Shown here: positions 27,137-35,214 of the stretch, piece after piece
How positions within the stretch are numbered: position 1 is the first letter of the stretch
How the letters are laid out: every line of letters begins with the position of its first letter
NCBI RefSeq assembly: GCF_018403665.1
Contig: NZ_BOVJ01000101.1
Location: 1-36,227 of the forward strand
Source of the DNA: Paenibacillus cisolokensis
GTDB lineage: Bacteria > Bacillota > Bacilli > Paenibacillales > Paenibacillaceae
Reading direction: 5' to 3'
DNA: 36,227 nt
Notes under the pieces: generated by a model
Databases searched by the model: none
Seen by the model: the letters and a program-made list of their open reading frames with translations, nothing else
What the model was told of the DNA's origin: nothing
Position numbers and translations under genes: made by a program

Positions 27137-27874
27137 ATGATCCGTTGGGAAACGGCAAAATATTATGCGGCAGGTTCCGTCCTGCTCCCCGCCGCAGGCG
27201 TGTTGTTGTGGCCTTCCGCACGGTGGATGAACGCCGTGTTTGCCGGATGGCTCCTGTTGGCAGCCGCGTTCTGGATTTTCAGAGAGAGGCGCGAACAGGC
27301 GGAACGTCTCGAGCGGACGATTCAAGCGATGCAGATCGCTTCCATACGAACGCTCAATCACCATCGGCATGACTGGATGAACGACCTGCAGGTGCTGTAC
27401 GGATACATAAGGTTGCAGAAGCAGGATAAGATGGCCGAGTGCGTGGAGAAGATAAGAGAACGAATGGCGATGGAAAGCAAAATCGCCAAGCTCGGCGAGC
27501 CCTCGCTTGTTATCTTTTTGCAATCGTTTCGCACCATGACGCATTCGCTGCGTCTGAACGTCCGGATCGACGGAGAATTGAATTTCGGCGAGCTGCCGTT
27601 TGACGGAGCCGGGACGGCTGCGGCGCTGATCGATGTGCTGAATGCGTACCGCTTTGCCGTAAAGCCGGGATCGGGGGAGGCGGCCGCTCTGACTTTGGCG
27701 CTGTCGCGCGACGACAAGTCGCTGATCGTGGAACTGGACGTGGAGGGCGAAGTCCAGGATGCGAGGGAGCTGCAGCGAAAATTGAAACAGCGGCTGAAGG
27801 GGACGCCGCTGCAGCCGGTAAATCTGGACCATCCGGAGCAGTATGCGAAACTGACGGCCCGTTTCCAGATGTAA
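27137..27874 (+). CDS. spo0B: Spo0B-like sporulation phosphotransferase with a membrane anchor
   Basis: Phosphorelay protein moving phosphate from Spo0F to Spo0A. The active-site helix reads RTLNHHRHDWMNDLQVLYGY; by alignment with Bacillus Spo0B (LSHSRHDWMN) the phospho-acceptor should be His75. A degenerate histidine-kinase-like C-terminal half follows. Unlike Bacillus subtilis Spo0B, which is cytosolic, this 245-residue protein begins with two hydrophobic segments (AAGSVLLPAAGVLLWP and AVFAGWLLLAAAFWIF), so it is probably membrane-bound. ATG 27137 is 9 bp after AAGTGGG; ATG 27128 directly abuts that site. It lies between rpmA and obg, the usual place. Confidence 0.88.
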   Translation: MIRWETAKYYAAGSVLLPAAGVLLWPSARWMNAVFAGWLLLAAAFWIFRERREQAERLERTIQAMQIASIRTLNHHRHDWMNDLQVLYGYIRLQKQDKMAECVEKIRERMAMESKIAKLGEPSLVIFLQSFRTMTHSLRLNVRIDGELNFGELPFDGAGTAAALIDVLNAYRFAVKPGSGEAAALTLALSRDDKSLIVELDVEGEVQDARELQRKLKQRLKGTPLQPVNLDHPEQYAKLTARFQM

Positions 27875-27886
27875 TGCTTACGAAGC

Positions 27887-27907
27887 GACTTTGCTACGCA
27901 AAGTTTT
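27887..27907 (+). promoter_or_regulatory. Hairpin abutting the obg ribosome site
   Basis: ACTTTG-CTACG-CAAAGT followed by TTT ends 1-2 bp before AGGAGG. It may act as a weak attenuator or limit translation of obg. Confidence 0.35.
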
Positions 27908-27918
27908 AGGAGGACATC

Positions 27919-29247
27919 ATGTTTGTCGATAAAGCGAAAGTATTTGTAAAAGGCGGCGACGGGGGAGACGGCATCGTTTCCTACCGCCGCGAAAAATATG
28001 TTCCCGAGGGCGGTCCGGCAGGCGGTGACGGAGGCAAAGGCGGCAACGTCATTTTTCGCGTCGACGAAGGACTCCGCACGTTGATGGACTTCCGCTATCA
28101 GAAACATTTCAAAGCCCCGCGCGGCGAACGGGGCAAAGTCAAGGGAATGCACGGGGCAAACGCAGAAGACTTGATCGTCCGCATTCCGCCCGGCACCGTC
28201 ATCATCGACGAAGAGACGGGCGAGACGATCGCGGATATGACCCGCCATGGCCAGGAGGTGATCGTGGCCCGCGGAGGGCGCGGAGGACGCGGAAACATGC
28301 GGTTCGCGACGATGAGCAATCCGGCGCCGGATATTGCCGAGAAGGGCGAGGAAGGCGAAGAGCGGTGGGTCATCATGGAACTGAAGGTGATGGCCGATGT
28401 CGGTCTGGTCGGTTATCCGAGCGTCGGCAAATCGACGCTGCTGTCGGTCGTTTCGGCTGCGAAGCCGAAAATCGGCGCCTACCATTTTACGACCTTGACG
28501 CCGAATCTCGGCGTCGTCGACCTCGACGAAGGCCGCAGCTTCGTCCTGGCGGATCTGCCCGGACTGATTGAAGGCGCGCACGAAGGCGTCGGGCTCGGCC
28601 ACGAGTTTTTGCGCCATGTCGAGCGGACGCGCGTCATTATCCACGTCGTCGATATGTCGGCTTCGGAAGGGCGCGATCCGTTCGAGGATTGGGTGAAAAT
28701 TAACGAGGAGCTTGCCTTGTACAATGCGAAGCTTGCGGAACGACCGCAAATTATCGCGGCGAACAAGATGGATATGCCGGGCGCGGAAGAACATCTGCGC
28801 GAATTCCGGGAACGGCTGGCCGCAGCGGCGGGCGATCGGGAGTATCCGGTTATGCCGATTTCCTCTTTGACGAAGAAAGGCGTGAAAGAGCTGATGTACA
28901 AGGCGGCCGAAGTGCTGGAAAGCGTGCCGCAAACCCCGGCCGTGCATGAAGTGCCGGAAACGGAAGAGCGCAAGGTGTACAAGCTGGAAAGGCGGGATAA
29001 GGCCGACTTTACGATCCGCCGGCACAACGAGGAATTTATCGTCGAGAGCGAGGCGATCGAACGGCTGATGAAGCGTTCGAACCTGAATTCGTACGATTCC
29101 GTGATGCGGTTTGCCACGATTATGCGCCGCATGGGCGTCGACGAAGCCCTCCGGAAGAAGGGCGCCAAGCATGGGGATACGATCCGCATCGGCAATTACA
29201 CGTTCGAATTTTTCGAAGGTACGGACAACGAGTACCTGTACGAATAA
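27919..29247 (+). CDS. obg: GTPase Obg (CgtA)
   Basis: Essential GTPase needed for 50S assembly and for the stress and sporulation response. The 442-residue protein has the glycine-rich Obg fold ([20 protein letters not shown]), the GTPase motifs [18 protein letters not shown] and NKMD, and a C-terminal OCT domain ending [20 protein letters not shown] site precedes the ATG. It follows spo0B by 44 bp. Confidence 0.97.
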   Translation: MFVDKAKVFVKGGDGGDGIVSYRREKYVPEGGPAGGDGGKGGNVIFRVDEGLRTLMDFRYQKHFKAPRGERGKVKGMHGANAEDLIVRIPPGTVIIDEETGETIADMTRHGQEVIVARGGRGGRGNMRFATMSNPAPDIAEKGEEGEERWVIMELKVMADVGLVGYPSVGKSTLLSVVSAAKPKIGAYHFTTLTPNLGVVDLDEGRSFVLADLPGLIEGAHEGVGLGHEFLRHVERTRVIIHVVDMSASEGRDPFEDWVKINEELALYNAKLAERPQIIAANKMDMPGAEEHLREFRERLAAAAGDREYPVMPISSLTKKGVKELMYKAAEVLESVPQTPAVHEVPETEERKVYKLERRDKADFTIRRHNEEFIVESEAIERLMKRSNLNSYDSVMRFATIMRRMGVDEALRKKGAKHGDTIRIGNYTFEFFEGTDNEYLYE

Positions 29248-29344
29248 CGCCGCAATCCGCCCGGCTCGACCGGCAGCATGGCCGCCGTGTCGAATGAAGC
29301 CGGCGGTCGGATGCGCATTTCCCATAATTTTTCGGCATTGCCTA

Positions 29345-29374
29345 TTGCCGTGAATGCCGCTCATCCGATATAAT
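29345..29374 (+). promoter_or_regulatory. Promoter for the pheB-hom-thr operon
   Basis: TTGCCG (29345-29350), 18 bp spacer, perfect TATAAT (29369-29374). No clear terminator is seen between obg and this point. Confidence 0.55.
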
Positions 29375-29417
29375 GTCCACTATACACGAACAACTGTCTT
29401 TTGTAGGAGGACGTCAG

Positions 29418-29855
29418 GTGACGGAACGATATGTTGTCGTCCGCGAAGATTTGTTGCCCGAAGCGATCGTCAAGACGGTTCAGGTGAAGGAGATGCTCAG
29501 ACGCGGCGAAGCTGCGACCGTCCACGAAGCGACCGAACGGGCGGGATTGAGCCGCAGCGCCTTCTACAAGTACAAGGACGGCGTATATGCGCAGAACGAG
29601 CTTACGAGAGAGAGAATCGTCACCATTTCGATGGACCTGGAGCATCGCTCCGGCATTTTGTCCAAGGTGCTCGGGCTTGTCGCCGGCAGCGAAGGAAACG
29701 TGCTGACGATTCATCAGACGATTCCGCTGCAAGGTATGGCGAACGTCGTCATCTCTGTCGATATTTCGCATCTGAACGGCGATCTGCAGGCGCTTGTGGC
29801 GAAAATTCGCTGCCATGAGGGCGTACGCAAAGTGGCGGTTATTGGACAAGGCTAG
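29418..29855 (+). CDS. pheB: ACT-domain regulatory protein PheB
   Basis: 145-residue UPF0735 family protein. An N-terminal helix-turn-helix-like part (AATVHEATERAGLSRSAFYK) precedes an ACT domain (IVTISMDLEHRSGILSKVLG). ACT domains bind amino acids, so it is probably a sensor for phenylalanine or threonine synthesis; the exact role is not known. GTG 29418 is preceded by TAGGAGGA; an in-frame upstream ATG at 29373 overlaps the promoter -10 and is not used. It heads the amino-acid operon, as in Bacillus (obg-pheB-pheA). Confidence 0.9.
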   Translation: MTERYVVVREDLLPEAIVKTVQVKEMLRRGEAATVHEATERAGLSRSAFYKYKDGVYAQNELTRERIVTISMDLEHRSGILSKVLGLVAGSEGNVLTIHQTIPLQGMANVVISVDISHLNGDLQALVAKIRCHEGVRKVAVIGQG

Positions 29856-29880
29856 ATTCACGGATGATGGAGGAGAGAGA

Positions 29881-31167
29881 ATGAAACCGGTTAAGGTTGG
29901 ATTGCTTGGGCTCGGAACGGTGGGGACCGGCGTCGTGCGAATTTTGGAAGGACATCAGGACGATTTGCAAAGTCAGGTCGGATCGCCGATCGTCATCGAG
30001 AAAGTGCTCGTGCAGAACAAAGAAAAAGCGCGCGCGGTTCAAATCGATCCCGAGAAGCTGACGGACGACCCGTGGGACATTATTCATAACCCGGAAATCG
30101 ATGTCGTCGTCGAGGTGATGGGCGGCCTCGAACATACGAAGGAATATATACTTGAGGCGCTTTCCAGAGGCAAGCATATCGTAACGGCGAACAAGGACCT
30201 GATCGCGTTGTACGGTCCGGAAATTTTGGCGAAGGCCCGCGAGAACCGCTGCGATGTGCTGTACGAGGCGAGCGTTGCCGGCGGCATTCCGATTCTCCGT
30301 ACACTGGTGGAAGGCTTCTCTTCCGACCGGATTACGAAAATTATGGGAATCGTCAACGGCACGACAAATTACATTTTGACGAAAATGAGCCAGGAAGGCG
30401 CATCTTACGAAGAAGTGCTGAAAGAAGCGCAGCAGCTCGGATACGCCGAAGCCGATCCGACCTCCGACGTCGAAGGGCTTGATGCAGCCCGGAAAATGAC
30501 GATACTCGCGACGCTCGGCTTCCGGACGAACGTCGCGCTCAAGGATGTCGACGTCAAAGGGATTACGGCGGTGACGAAGGAAGACATCCAGTACGCCAAG
30601 CGGCTCGGCTACGAGATCAAGCTGCTCGGCATTGCCGAGCGTCAAGACGACCAGTTCTGCGTCAGCGTACAGCCGACGATGGTCAGCCGCACGCATCCGA
30701 TCGCGGCCGTTAACGGCGTTTTCAATGCGGTATACGTGCATGGAGAGGCGGTCGGCGAGACGATGTTCTACGGTGCGGGAGCCGGCGAAATGCCGACCGC
30801 GACATCCGTCGTGGCCGACATTGTGGCCGTCGTCAAAAATCTCAGGCTCGGCGTCAACGGTCAGCAGGGCATTACCGCCTATAAGGAGCTGAAGCCGAAA
30901 GCCGACGAGCAGATCGCGTCGAAATATTTTCTGCTGCTGCACGTTCAGGATCGCGCGGGCGTGCTGGCGCAAATTACCCAGGTGTTCGCGGAATACGAGG
31001 TCAGCCTGGAGTCGGTCGTTCAGCAGCCGAATCCGCACAATCCGGAAGCGGAAATCATTATTATTACGCATGATGCCAATAAGGCGGCCATGACGAAAGT
31101 GGTCGAAGCTTTCAAGTCGCTGGAGGTCATCCGCCAAGTCAAAAGCGTCTACCGCGTGGAAGGTTGA
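29881..31167 (+). CDS. hom: Homoserine dehydrogenase
   Basis: Reduces aspartate semialdehyde to homoserine, the branch to threonine and methionine. The 428-residue protein has the NAD(P) motif GLLGLGTVGTGVV, then ANKDLIALYGPE, the substrate block GIVNGTTNYILTKM, and a C-terminal ACT domain (LLHVQDRAGVLAQITQVFAE) for feedback control by threonine. GGAGGAGAG precedes the ATG. Confidence 0.97.
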   Translation: MKPVKVGLLGLGTVGTGVVRILEGHQDDLQSQVGSPIVIEKVLVQNKEKARAVQIDPEKLTDDPWDIIHNPEIDVVVEVMGGLEHTKEYILEALSRGKHIVTANKDLIALYGPEILAKARENRCDVLYEASVAGGIPILRTLVEGFSSDRITKIMGIVNGTTNYILTKMSQEGASYEEVLKEAQQLGYAEADPTSDVEGLDAARKMTILATLGFRTNVALKDVDVKGITAVTKEDIQYAKRLGYEIKLLGIAERQDDQFCVSVQPTMVSRTHPIAAVNGVFNAVYVHGEAVGETMFYGAGAGEMPTATSVVADIVAVVKNLRLGVNGQQGITAYKELKPKADEQIASKYFLLLHVQDRAGVLAQITQVFAEYEVSLESVVQQPNPHNPEAEIIIITHDANKAAMTKVVEAFKSLEVIRQVKSVYRVEG

Positions 31168-31227
31168 GCGGTTGCGGCGGCAAGAGCGCATCCGTTTTTC
31201 AAATTAACCAAAGGAGTTATGCTTTTC

Positions 31228-32295
31228 ATGAGATACCCCGGTTTGCTGCAGACATACAAGCAATACTTGCCGGTTACGGACCGGACGCCGATGCTGACGC
31301 TTCAGGAAGGCAACACGCCGCTCGTGCGGGCAGACAATCTGTCGGCCGAGCTCGGTCTCGATCTGTATTTCAAATACGAAGGTCTGAACCCGACCGGATC
31401 GTTCAAGGACAGAGGGATGGTGATGGCTGTCGCCAAGGCGATGGAAGAAGGCAGCCGCACGATCATGTGCGCTTCCACGGGCAACACTTCCGCCGCCGCC
31501 GCCGCGTATGCGGCGCGGGGCGGCCTGAACTGCATCGTGCTGATCCCGAACAACAACATCGCGCTCGGCAAGCTCGCGCAAGCGATCATCTACGGTGCGA
31601 AAGTTATCGCCATCGAGGGCAATTTCGACCGCGCGCTCGAAATCGTCCGCGAAATTACGGCGAAGCATCCGATCACGCTCGTCAATTCGGTAAACCCGTA
31701 CCGCATCGAAGGGCAAAAAACAGCCGCGTTCGAAGTGTCCGACCAGCTCGGGAAGGCGCCCGACTATTTGGCGATTCCGGTCGGCAACGCCGGCAATATT
31801 TCCGCTTACTGGAAAGGATTCAAAGAATACCACGCGCTGGGGCGCATCGGTTCGCTGCCGAAGATGGTCGGCTTTGAAGCGGAAGGCGCCATGGCGATCG
31901 TGAAGGGCGAGCCGATTCCCGAGCCGGAAACCGTCGCGACGGCGATACGGATCGGCAATCCAGCCAGCTGGAAGACAGCTGTCGCCGCTGCCGAAGAGTC
32001 CGGCGGCCAGATCAATTACGTCACCGACGATGAAATACTGGCGGCGTACCGGATGATCGCGTCGCGCGAAGGCATCTTCGCGGAACCTGCATCGGCCGCA
32101 TCGATCGCGGGCGTGCTCAAGCTGAAGCGGGAAGGGGAATTCCGCGGCGGCGAGACGGTCGTATGCGTGCTTACCGGACACGGCTTGAAAGACCCGAACA
32201 TCGCGATCAAGAGCGTGGCGGCGGAGCCGCTTGTCGTGCCGGATTCCGAAGCTGCGGTCATGGATGCGATCCGCAAGCTGGAAGGGGAACAATAA
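31228..32295 (+). CDS. thrC: Threonine synthase
   Basis: PLP enzyme converting O-phosphohomoserine to threonine. The 355-residue protein has [13 protein letters not shown], the PLP-lysine motif [11 protein letters not shown], and the phosphate-binding block [19 protein letters not shown] 31228 is 11 bp after AAGGAG; ATG 31219 is only 2 bp after it, so the later start is better and gives the family's usual N terminus. It overlaps thrB by one base (TAATG). Confidence 0.96.
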   Translation: MRYPGLLQTYKQYLPVTDRTPMLTLQEGNTPLVRADNLSAELGLDLYFKYEGLNPTGSFKDRGMVMAVAKAMEEGSRTIMCASTGNTSAAAAAYAARGGLNCIVLIPNNNIALGKLAQAIIYGAKVIAIEGNFDRALEIVREITAKHPITLVNSVNPYRIEGQKTAAFEVSDQLGKAPDYLAIPVGNAGNISAYWKGFKEYHALGRIGSLPKMVGFEAEGAMAIVKGEPIPEPETVATAIRIGNPASWKTAVAAAEESGGQINYVTDDEILAAYRMIASREGIFAEPASAASIAGVLKLKREGEFRGGETVVCVLTGHGLKDPNIAIKSVAAEPLVVPDSEAAVMDAIRKLEGEQ

Positions 32296-33269
32296 TGGCT
32301 GGCCGCCGGGTCATCGTCAAAGTTCCGGCGAGCACCGCCAACCTGGGGCCGGGCTTCGACTCGCTCGGCATGGCGCTCTCGCTGTACGCGTGGGTGGAGA
32401 TGTCCGCTTCGGAATCTACGGTCATACGTCTGTACGGCGATCATCTGGAAGGCGTGCCGACGGACAAGTCGAACCTGATCTATGACGTAGCGCAATCCGT
32501 ATTTCGCGAAGCGGGTGTCGACATACCGGAACTGGATATCGCCATGTACAGCGACATTCCGCTAACCCGCGGTCTCGGCAGCAGCGCTTCGGCCGTCGTC
32601 GGGGCGCTTGTCGCCGCCAATGCGCTGATCGGCAGCCCGCTTTCGCAGGACAAACTGTTTCAGATGGCGACGGCGCTTGAAGGGCACCCCGACAATGTCG
32701 GCGCTTCGCTCTTCGGCGGCATTGTCGTGGCGTCCTGGGACGGCGTCCGCGCCGAAGCGGTCCGGCTTGAGGCGCCTTCCTCGCTGGAAGCGGTCGTCGC
32801 CATTCCTTCGTACCAGCTGTCGACCGAGAAGGCGCGGCACGCGCTCCCTTCGCAAATCGCGATGTCCGACGCGGTATTCAACGTCGCCTCCAGCTCGCTG
32901 CTTGTGGCCGCGCTCGCGTCCGGTCGGCTCGAACTGATCCGCCATGCGATGCGCGACAGGCTGCATCAGCCGTATCGGGCGCCGCTTATTCCCGGCATGC
33001 CGGAAATTTTGGCGCGGGCCTGCGATTTCGGCGCTTTGGGCGTCGCGCTGAGCGGCGCAGGCCCGACGATGCTGGCGCTCGTCCAGGCGGGAGATCCCCG
33101 GATTGCGGAGCTGGAACGATTTTTGCGGGATGTGCTGGAGCGGGAAGGGGCGGCATGCGAGCTGATGCGGCTGAAGCCTTGCGCCGAAGGAGCGCGCGTC
33201 ACGCTGCTGGAGCACGACGCCGATTATTCGACGCTTGAGCACTGGATCCGGAAAGAGGTGGAAGTTTGA
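32295..33269 (+). CDS. thrB: Homoserine kinase
   Basis: GHMP-family kinase making O-phosphohomoserine for ThrC. The 324-residue protein opens VKVPASTANLGPGFDSLGMA and has the ATP-binding block PLTRGLGSSASAVVGAL and the late GAGPTMLAL motif. It starts within the thrC stop and ends over the pheA start, so translation is probably coupled. Confidence 0.96.
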   Translation: MAGRRVIVKVPASTANLGPGFDSLGMALSLYAWVEMSASESTVIRLYGDHLEGVPTDKSNLIYDVAQSVFREAGVDIPELDIAMYSDIPLTRGLGSSASAVVGALVAANALIGSPLSQDKLFQMATALEGHPDNVGASLFGGIVVASWDGVRAEAVRLEAPSSLEAVVAIPSYQLSTEKARHALPSQIAMSDAVFNVASSSLLVAALASGRLELIRHAMRDRLHQPYRAPLIPGMPEILARACDFGALGVALSGAGPTMLALVQAGDPRIAELERFLRDVLEREGAACELMRLKPCAEGARVTLLEHDADYSTLEHWIRKEVEV

Positions 33270-34132
33270 TTTCGGTTGCCTTGCTGCCGGAAGGAAGCGT
33301 GTCGGACGAAGCGGCCCGCTATCTGTTTCGCGGCGAAGATGTGCATTATTCGTATCATAAGCTCATATCGGACGTGTTTCTGTCAACGGCGGGAGGGGAA
33401 ACCGACTACTGCGTCATTCCGATCGAAAATACGATCGAAGGCTCGGTCAGCTTGCATCTGGATTGGCTTGTCCATGAGGTGGATATGCCGATCCAGGCCG
33501 AGTGGATATACCCCTCGATTCAAAATTTGATCGGCCGCGCCGGCGAATTTCAGGGAGAAGAGGGCGGCGTCGATTTCGGCCGCATTGTGAAGGTGATCAG
33601 CCATCCGGTCGCGATGGCGCAATGCCTGAAATTTTTGCGGGCCAATCTCGCTCATGCCGAATGGGAGCATGTGAGCAGCACGGCGGAAGCGGTGCGGATC
33701 GTCAGCGAAAACGCGGGCAGAGGGTGGGCGGCTATCGGCACGTCGATCGCCGCGGTCAATAACGGGCTCGACGTGCTGCAAAGCAATGTCACCGACCATA
33801 ACAACAATTATACCCGCTTCCTTCTCGTAGGCCGCAAGCCGTTCGAAGTCCGGATGTCGGACAAGTTCAAGACGAGCATTTTGGTGACGCTTCCCGAGGA
33901 TTATCCCGGAGCGCTCCATCAGGTGTTGTCCGCCTTCGCGTGGAGGCGCATCAATCTGTCCCGGATCGAGTCGCGCCCGACGAAGAAGAAGCTCGGCAAT
34001 TATTATTTCTACATTGAAATCGAAATGCCGCTCGATTCGGTGCTGCTGCCGGCCGCCATCGCGGAAATCGAGGCGACCGGAAGTCAAGTCCGGATATTGG
34101 GGAGCTATCCGACGTTTACGTTCGAAGGCTAG
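33266..34132 (+). CDS. pheA: Prephenate dehydratase
   Basis: Converts prephenate to phenylpyruvate. The 288-residue protein shows IPIENTIEGSVSLHLDWL, the active-site block NNYTRFLLVGRKPF, and the ACT-domain signature LSRIESRPTKKKLGNYYFYI, which binds phenylalanine for feedback. TTG 33266 overlaps the thrB stop (TTGA) and follows AGAGGTGG. Complete. Confidence 0.95.
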   Translation: MISVALLPEGSVSDEAARYLFRGEDVHYSYHKLISDVFLSTAGGETDYCVIPIENTIEGSVSLHLDWLVHEVDMPIQAEWIYPSIQNLIGRAGEFQGEEGGVDFGRIVKVISHPVAMAQCLKFLRANLAHAEWEHVSSTAEAVRIVSENAGRGWAAIGTSIAAVNNGLDVLQSNVTDHNNNYTRFLLVGRKPFEVRMSDKFKTSILVTLPEDYPGALHQVLSAFAWRRINLSRIESRPTKKKLGNYYFYIEIEMPLDSVLLPAAIAEIEATGSQVRILGSYPTFTFEG

Positions 34133-34178
34133 ACGAGCGGCAGCGAGGCCACTATTATACGGAGGTGCAATCAAGCTC

Positions 34179-35057
34179 ATGGCACAGCAATGGATTTATT
34201 TGAACGGCGAATTCGTCACGAAAGAAAACGCCAAAGTTTCGGTTTTCGACCATGGTTTCCTGTACGGAGACGGCATTTTCGAAGGCATCCGGATTTATGA
34301 CGGCAACATTTTCAAATGCAAGGAGCACCTCGACCGGCTGTACGACTCGGCCAAGTCGATCATGCTCGACATTCCGCTGACGTACGAGGAAATGCAGGAG
34401 GCGCTTGTCGAGACGATTCGCCGCAACGGCCTGAGGGACGGTTACATTCGGCTGGTCGTTTCCCGCGGACCGGGCAACCTGGGGCTCGACCCGAAACGGT
34501 GCGAGCGGGCATGGGTCATTATTATCGTGGAACAGCTGGCGATTTATTCCGAAGAAGCTTACCGCAACGGGCTTGTCTCCGTCTCGGTGTCGCAGCGCCG
34601 CAACATTCCGGATGCGCTTAATCCGAAGATCAAATCGCTCAATTACCTGAACAACATCCTGGTCAAAATCCAGGCCAATCTGGCCGGCGTCGGCGAAGCG
34701 ATAATGGTCAATTCGCAAGGATACGTGGCGGAAGGCTCGAGCGACAATATTTTCATCGTCAAGCGCGGTGTCGTTTACACGCCTCCATGCTATGTCGGCG
34801 CGCTCGAAGGCATTACGCGGAACGCCATTATCGAGCTGTGCGGCAAGCTGGGGCTCCCGCTGAAGGAAGAACCGTTCACGCTGCACGACGTATATGTTGC
34901 CGATGAAGTGTTTTTCACAGGCACGGCGGCCGAAGTCATCGCGGTTCGCGAAGTCGACGGCCGCGTGATCGGCGAAGGAAAAGCGGGCCCGATTACGACG
35001 CAGCTGCTTCAGGAGTTCCGCAAAATCGTCACGGTCGACGGCGTTAAAGTATATTGA
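34179..35057 (+). CDS. ilvE: Branched-chain-amino-acid aminotransferase
   Basis: Class IV PLP aminotransferase for the last step of valine, leucine and isoleucine synthesis. The 292-residue protein has WIYLNGEFVTKENAKVSVFD, the block DHGFLYGDGIFEGIR, the PLP lysine in NPKIKSLNYLNNIL, and EGSSDNIFIVK. The D-amino-acid transaminase of the same fold is an alternative, but the operon with amino-acid genes favours IlvE. GGAGGTG lies about 12 bp before the ATG. A strong terminator follows. Confidence 0.9.
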   Translation: MAQQWIYLNGEFVTKENAKVSVFDHGFLYGDGIFEGIRIYDGNIFKCKEHLDRLYDSAKSIMLDIPLTYEEMQEALVETIRRNGLRDGYIRLVVSRGPGNLGLDPKRCERAWVIIIVEQLAIYSEEAYRNGLVSVSVSQRRNIPDALNPKIKSLNYLNNILVKIQANLAGVGEAIMVNSQGYVAEGSSDNIFIVKRGVVYTPPCYVGALEGITRNAIIELCGKLGLPLKEEPFTLHDVYVADEVFFTGTAAEVIAVREVDGRVIGEGKAGPITTQLLQEFRKIVTVDGVKVY

Positions 35058-35073
35058 ATGCAGCAGGACAGCA

Positions 35074-35106
35074 GCCTGCCGGACAACCGGCGGGCTTTTT
35101 TTTTTC
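35074..35106 (+). terminator. Intrinsic terminator after ilvE
   Basis: GCCTGCCGG-ACAA-CCGGCGGGC (one wobble) followed by 11 T. It ends the pheB-ilvE operon. Confidence 0.93.
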
Positions 35107-35114
35107 GCCAACTC

Positions 35115-35144
35115 GGGGACACCTGCCCATGGGCTGCATATGAT
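35115..35144 (+). promoter_or_regulatory. Candidate sporulation promoter for the safA-like gene
   Basis: GGGGACA (35115-35121) and CATATGAT (35137-35144), with AC and CATA spaced by 16 bp as in sigma-K promoters. The last positions deviate from the consensus. The block ATGGGCTGCATATGAT echoes 6370-6384 before the SPOR gene. Confidence 0.35.
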
Positions 35145-35214
35145 GTAATGATTGGCGGCGGGCAAAGGCCGTGCGACGCTGCGAAACTGAACGTGACAGG
35201 AGGTCCGAAGGCGA

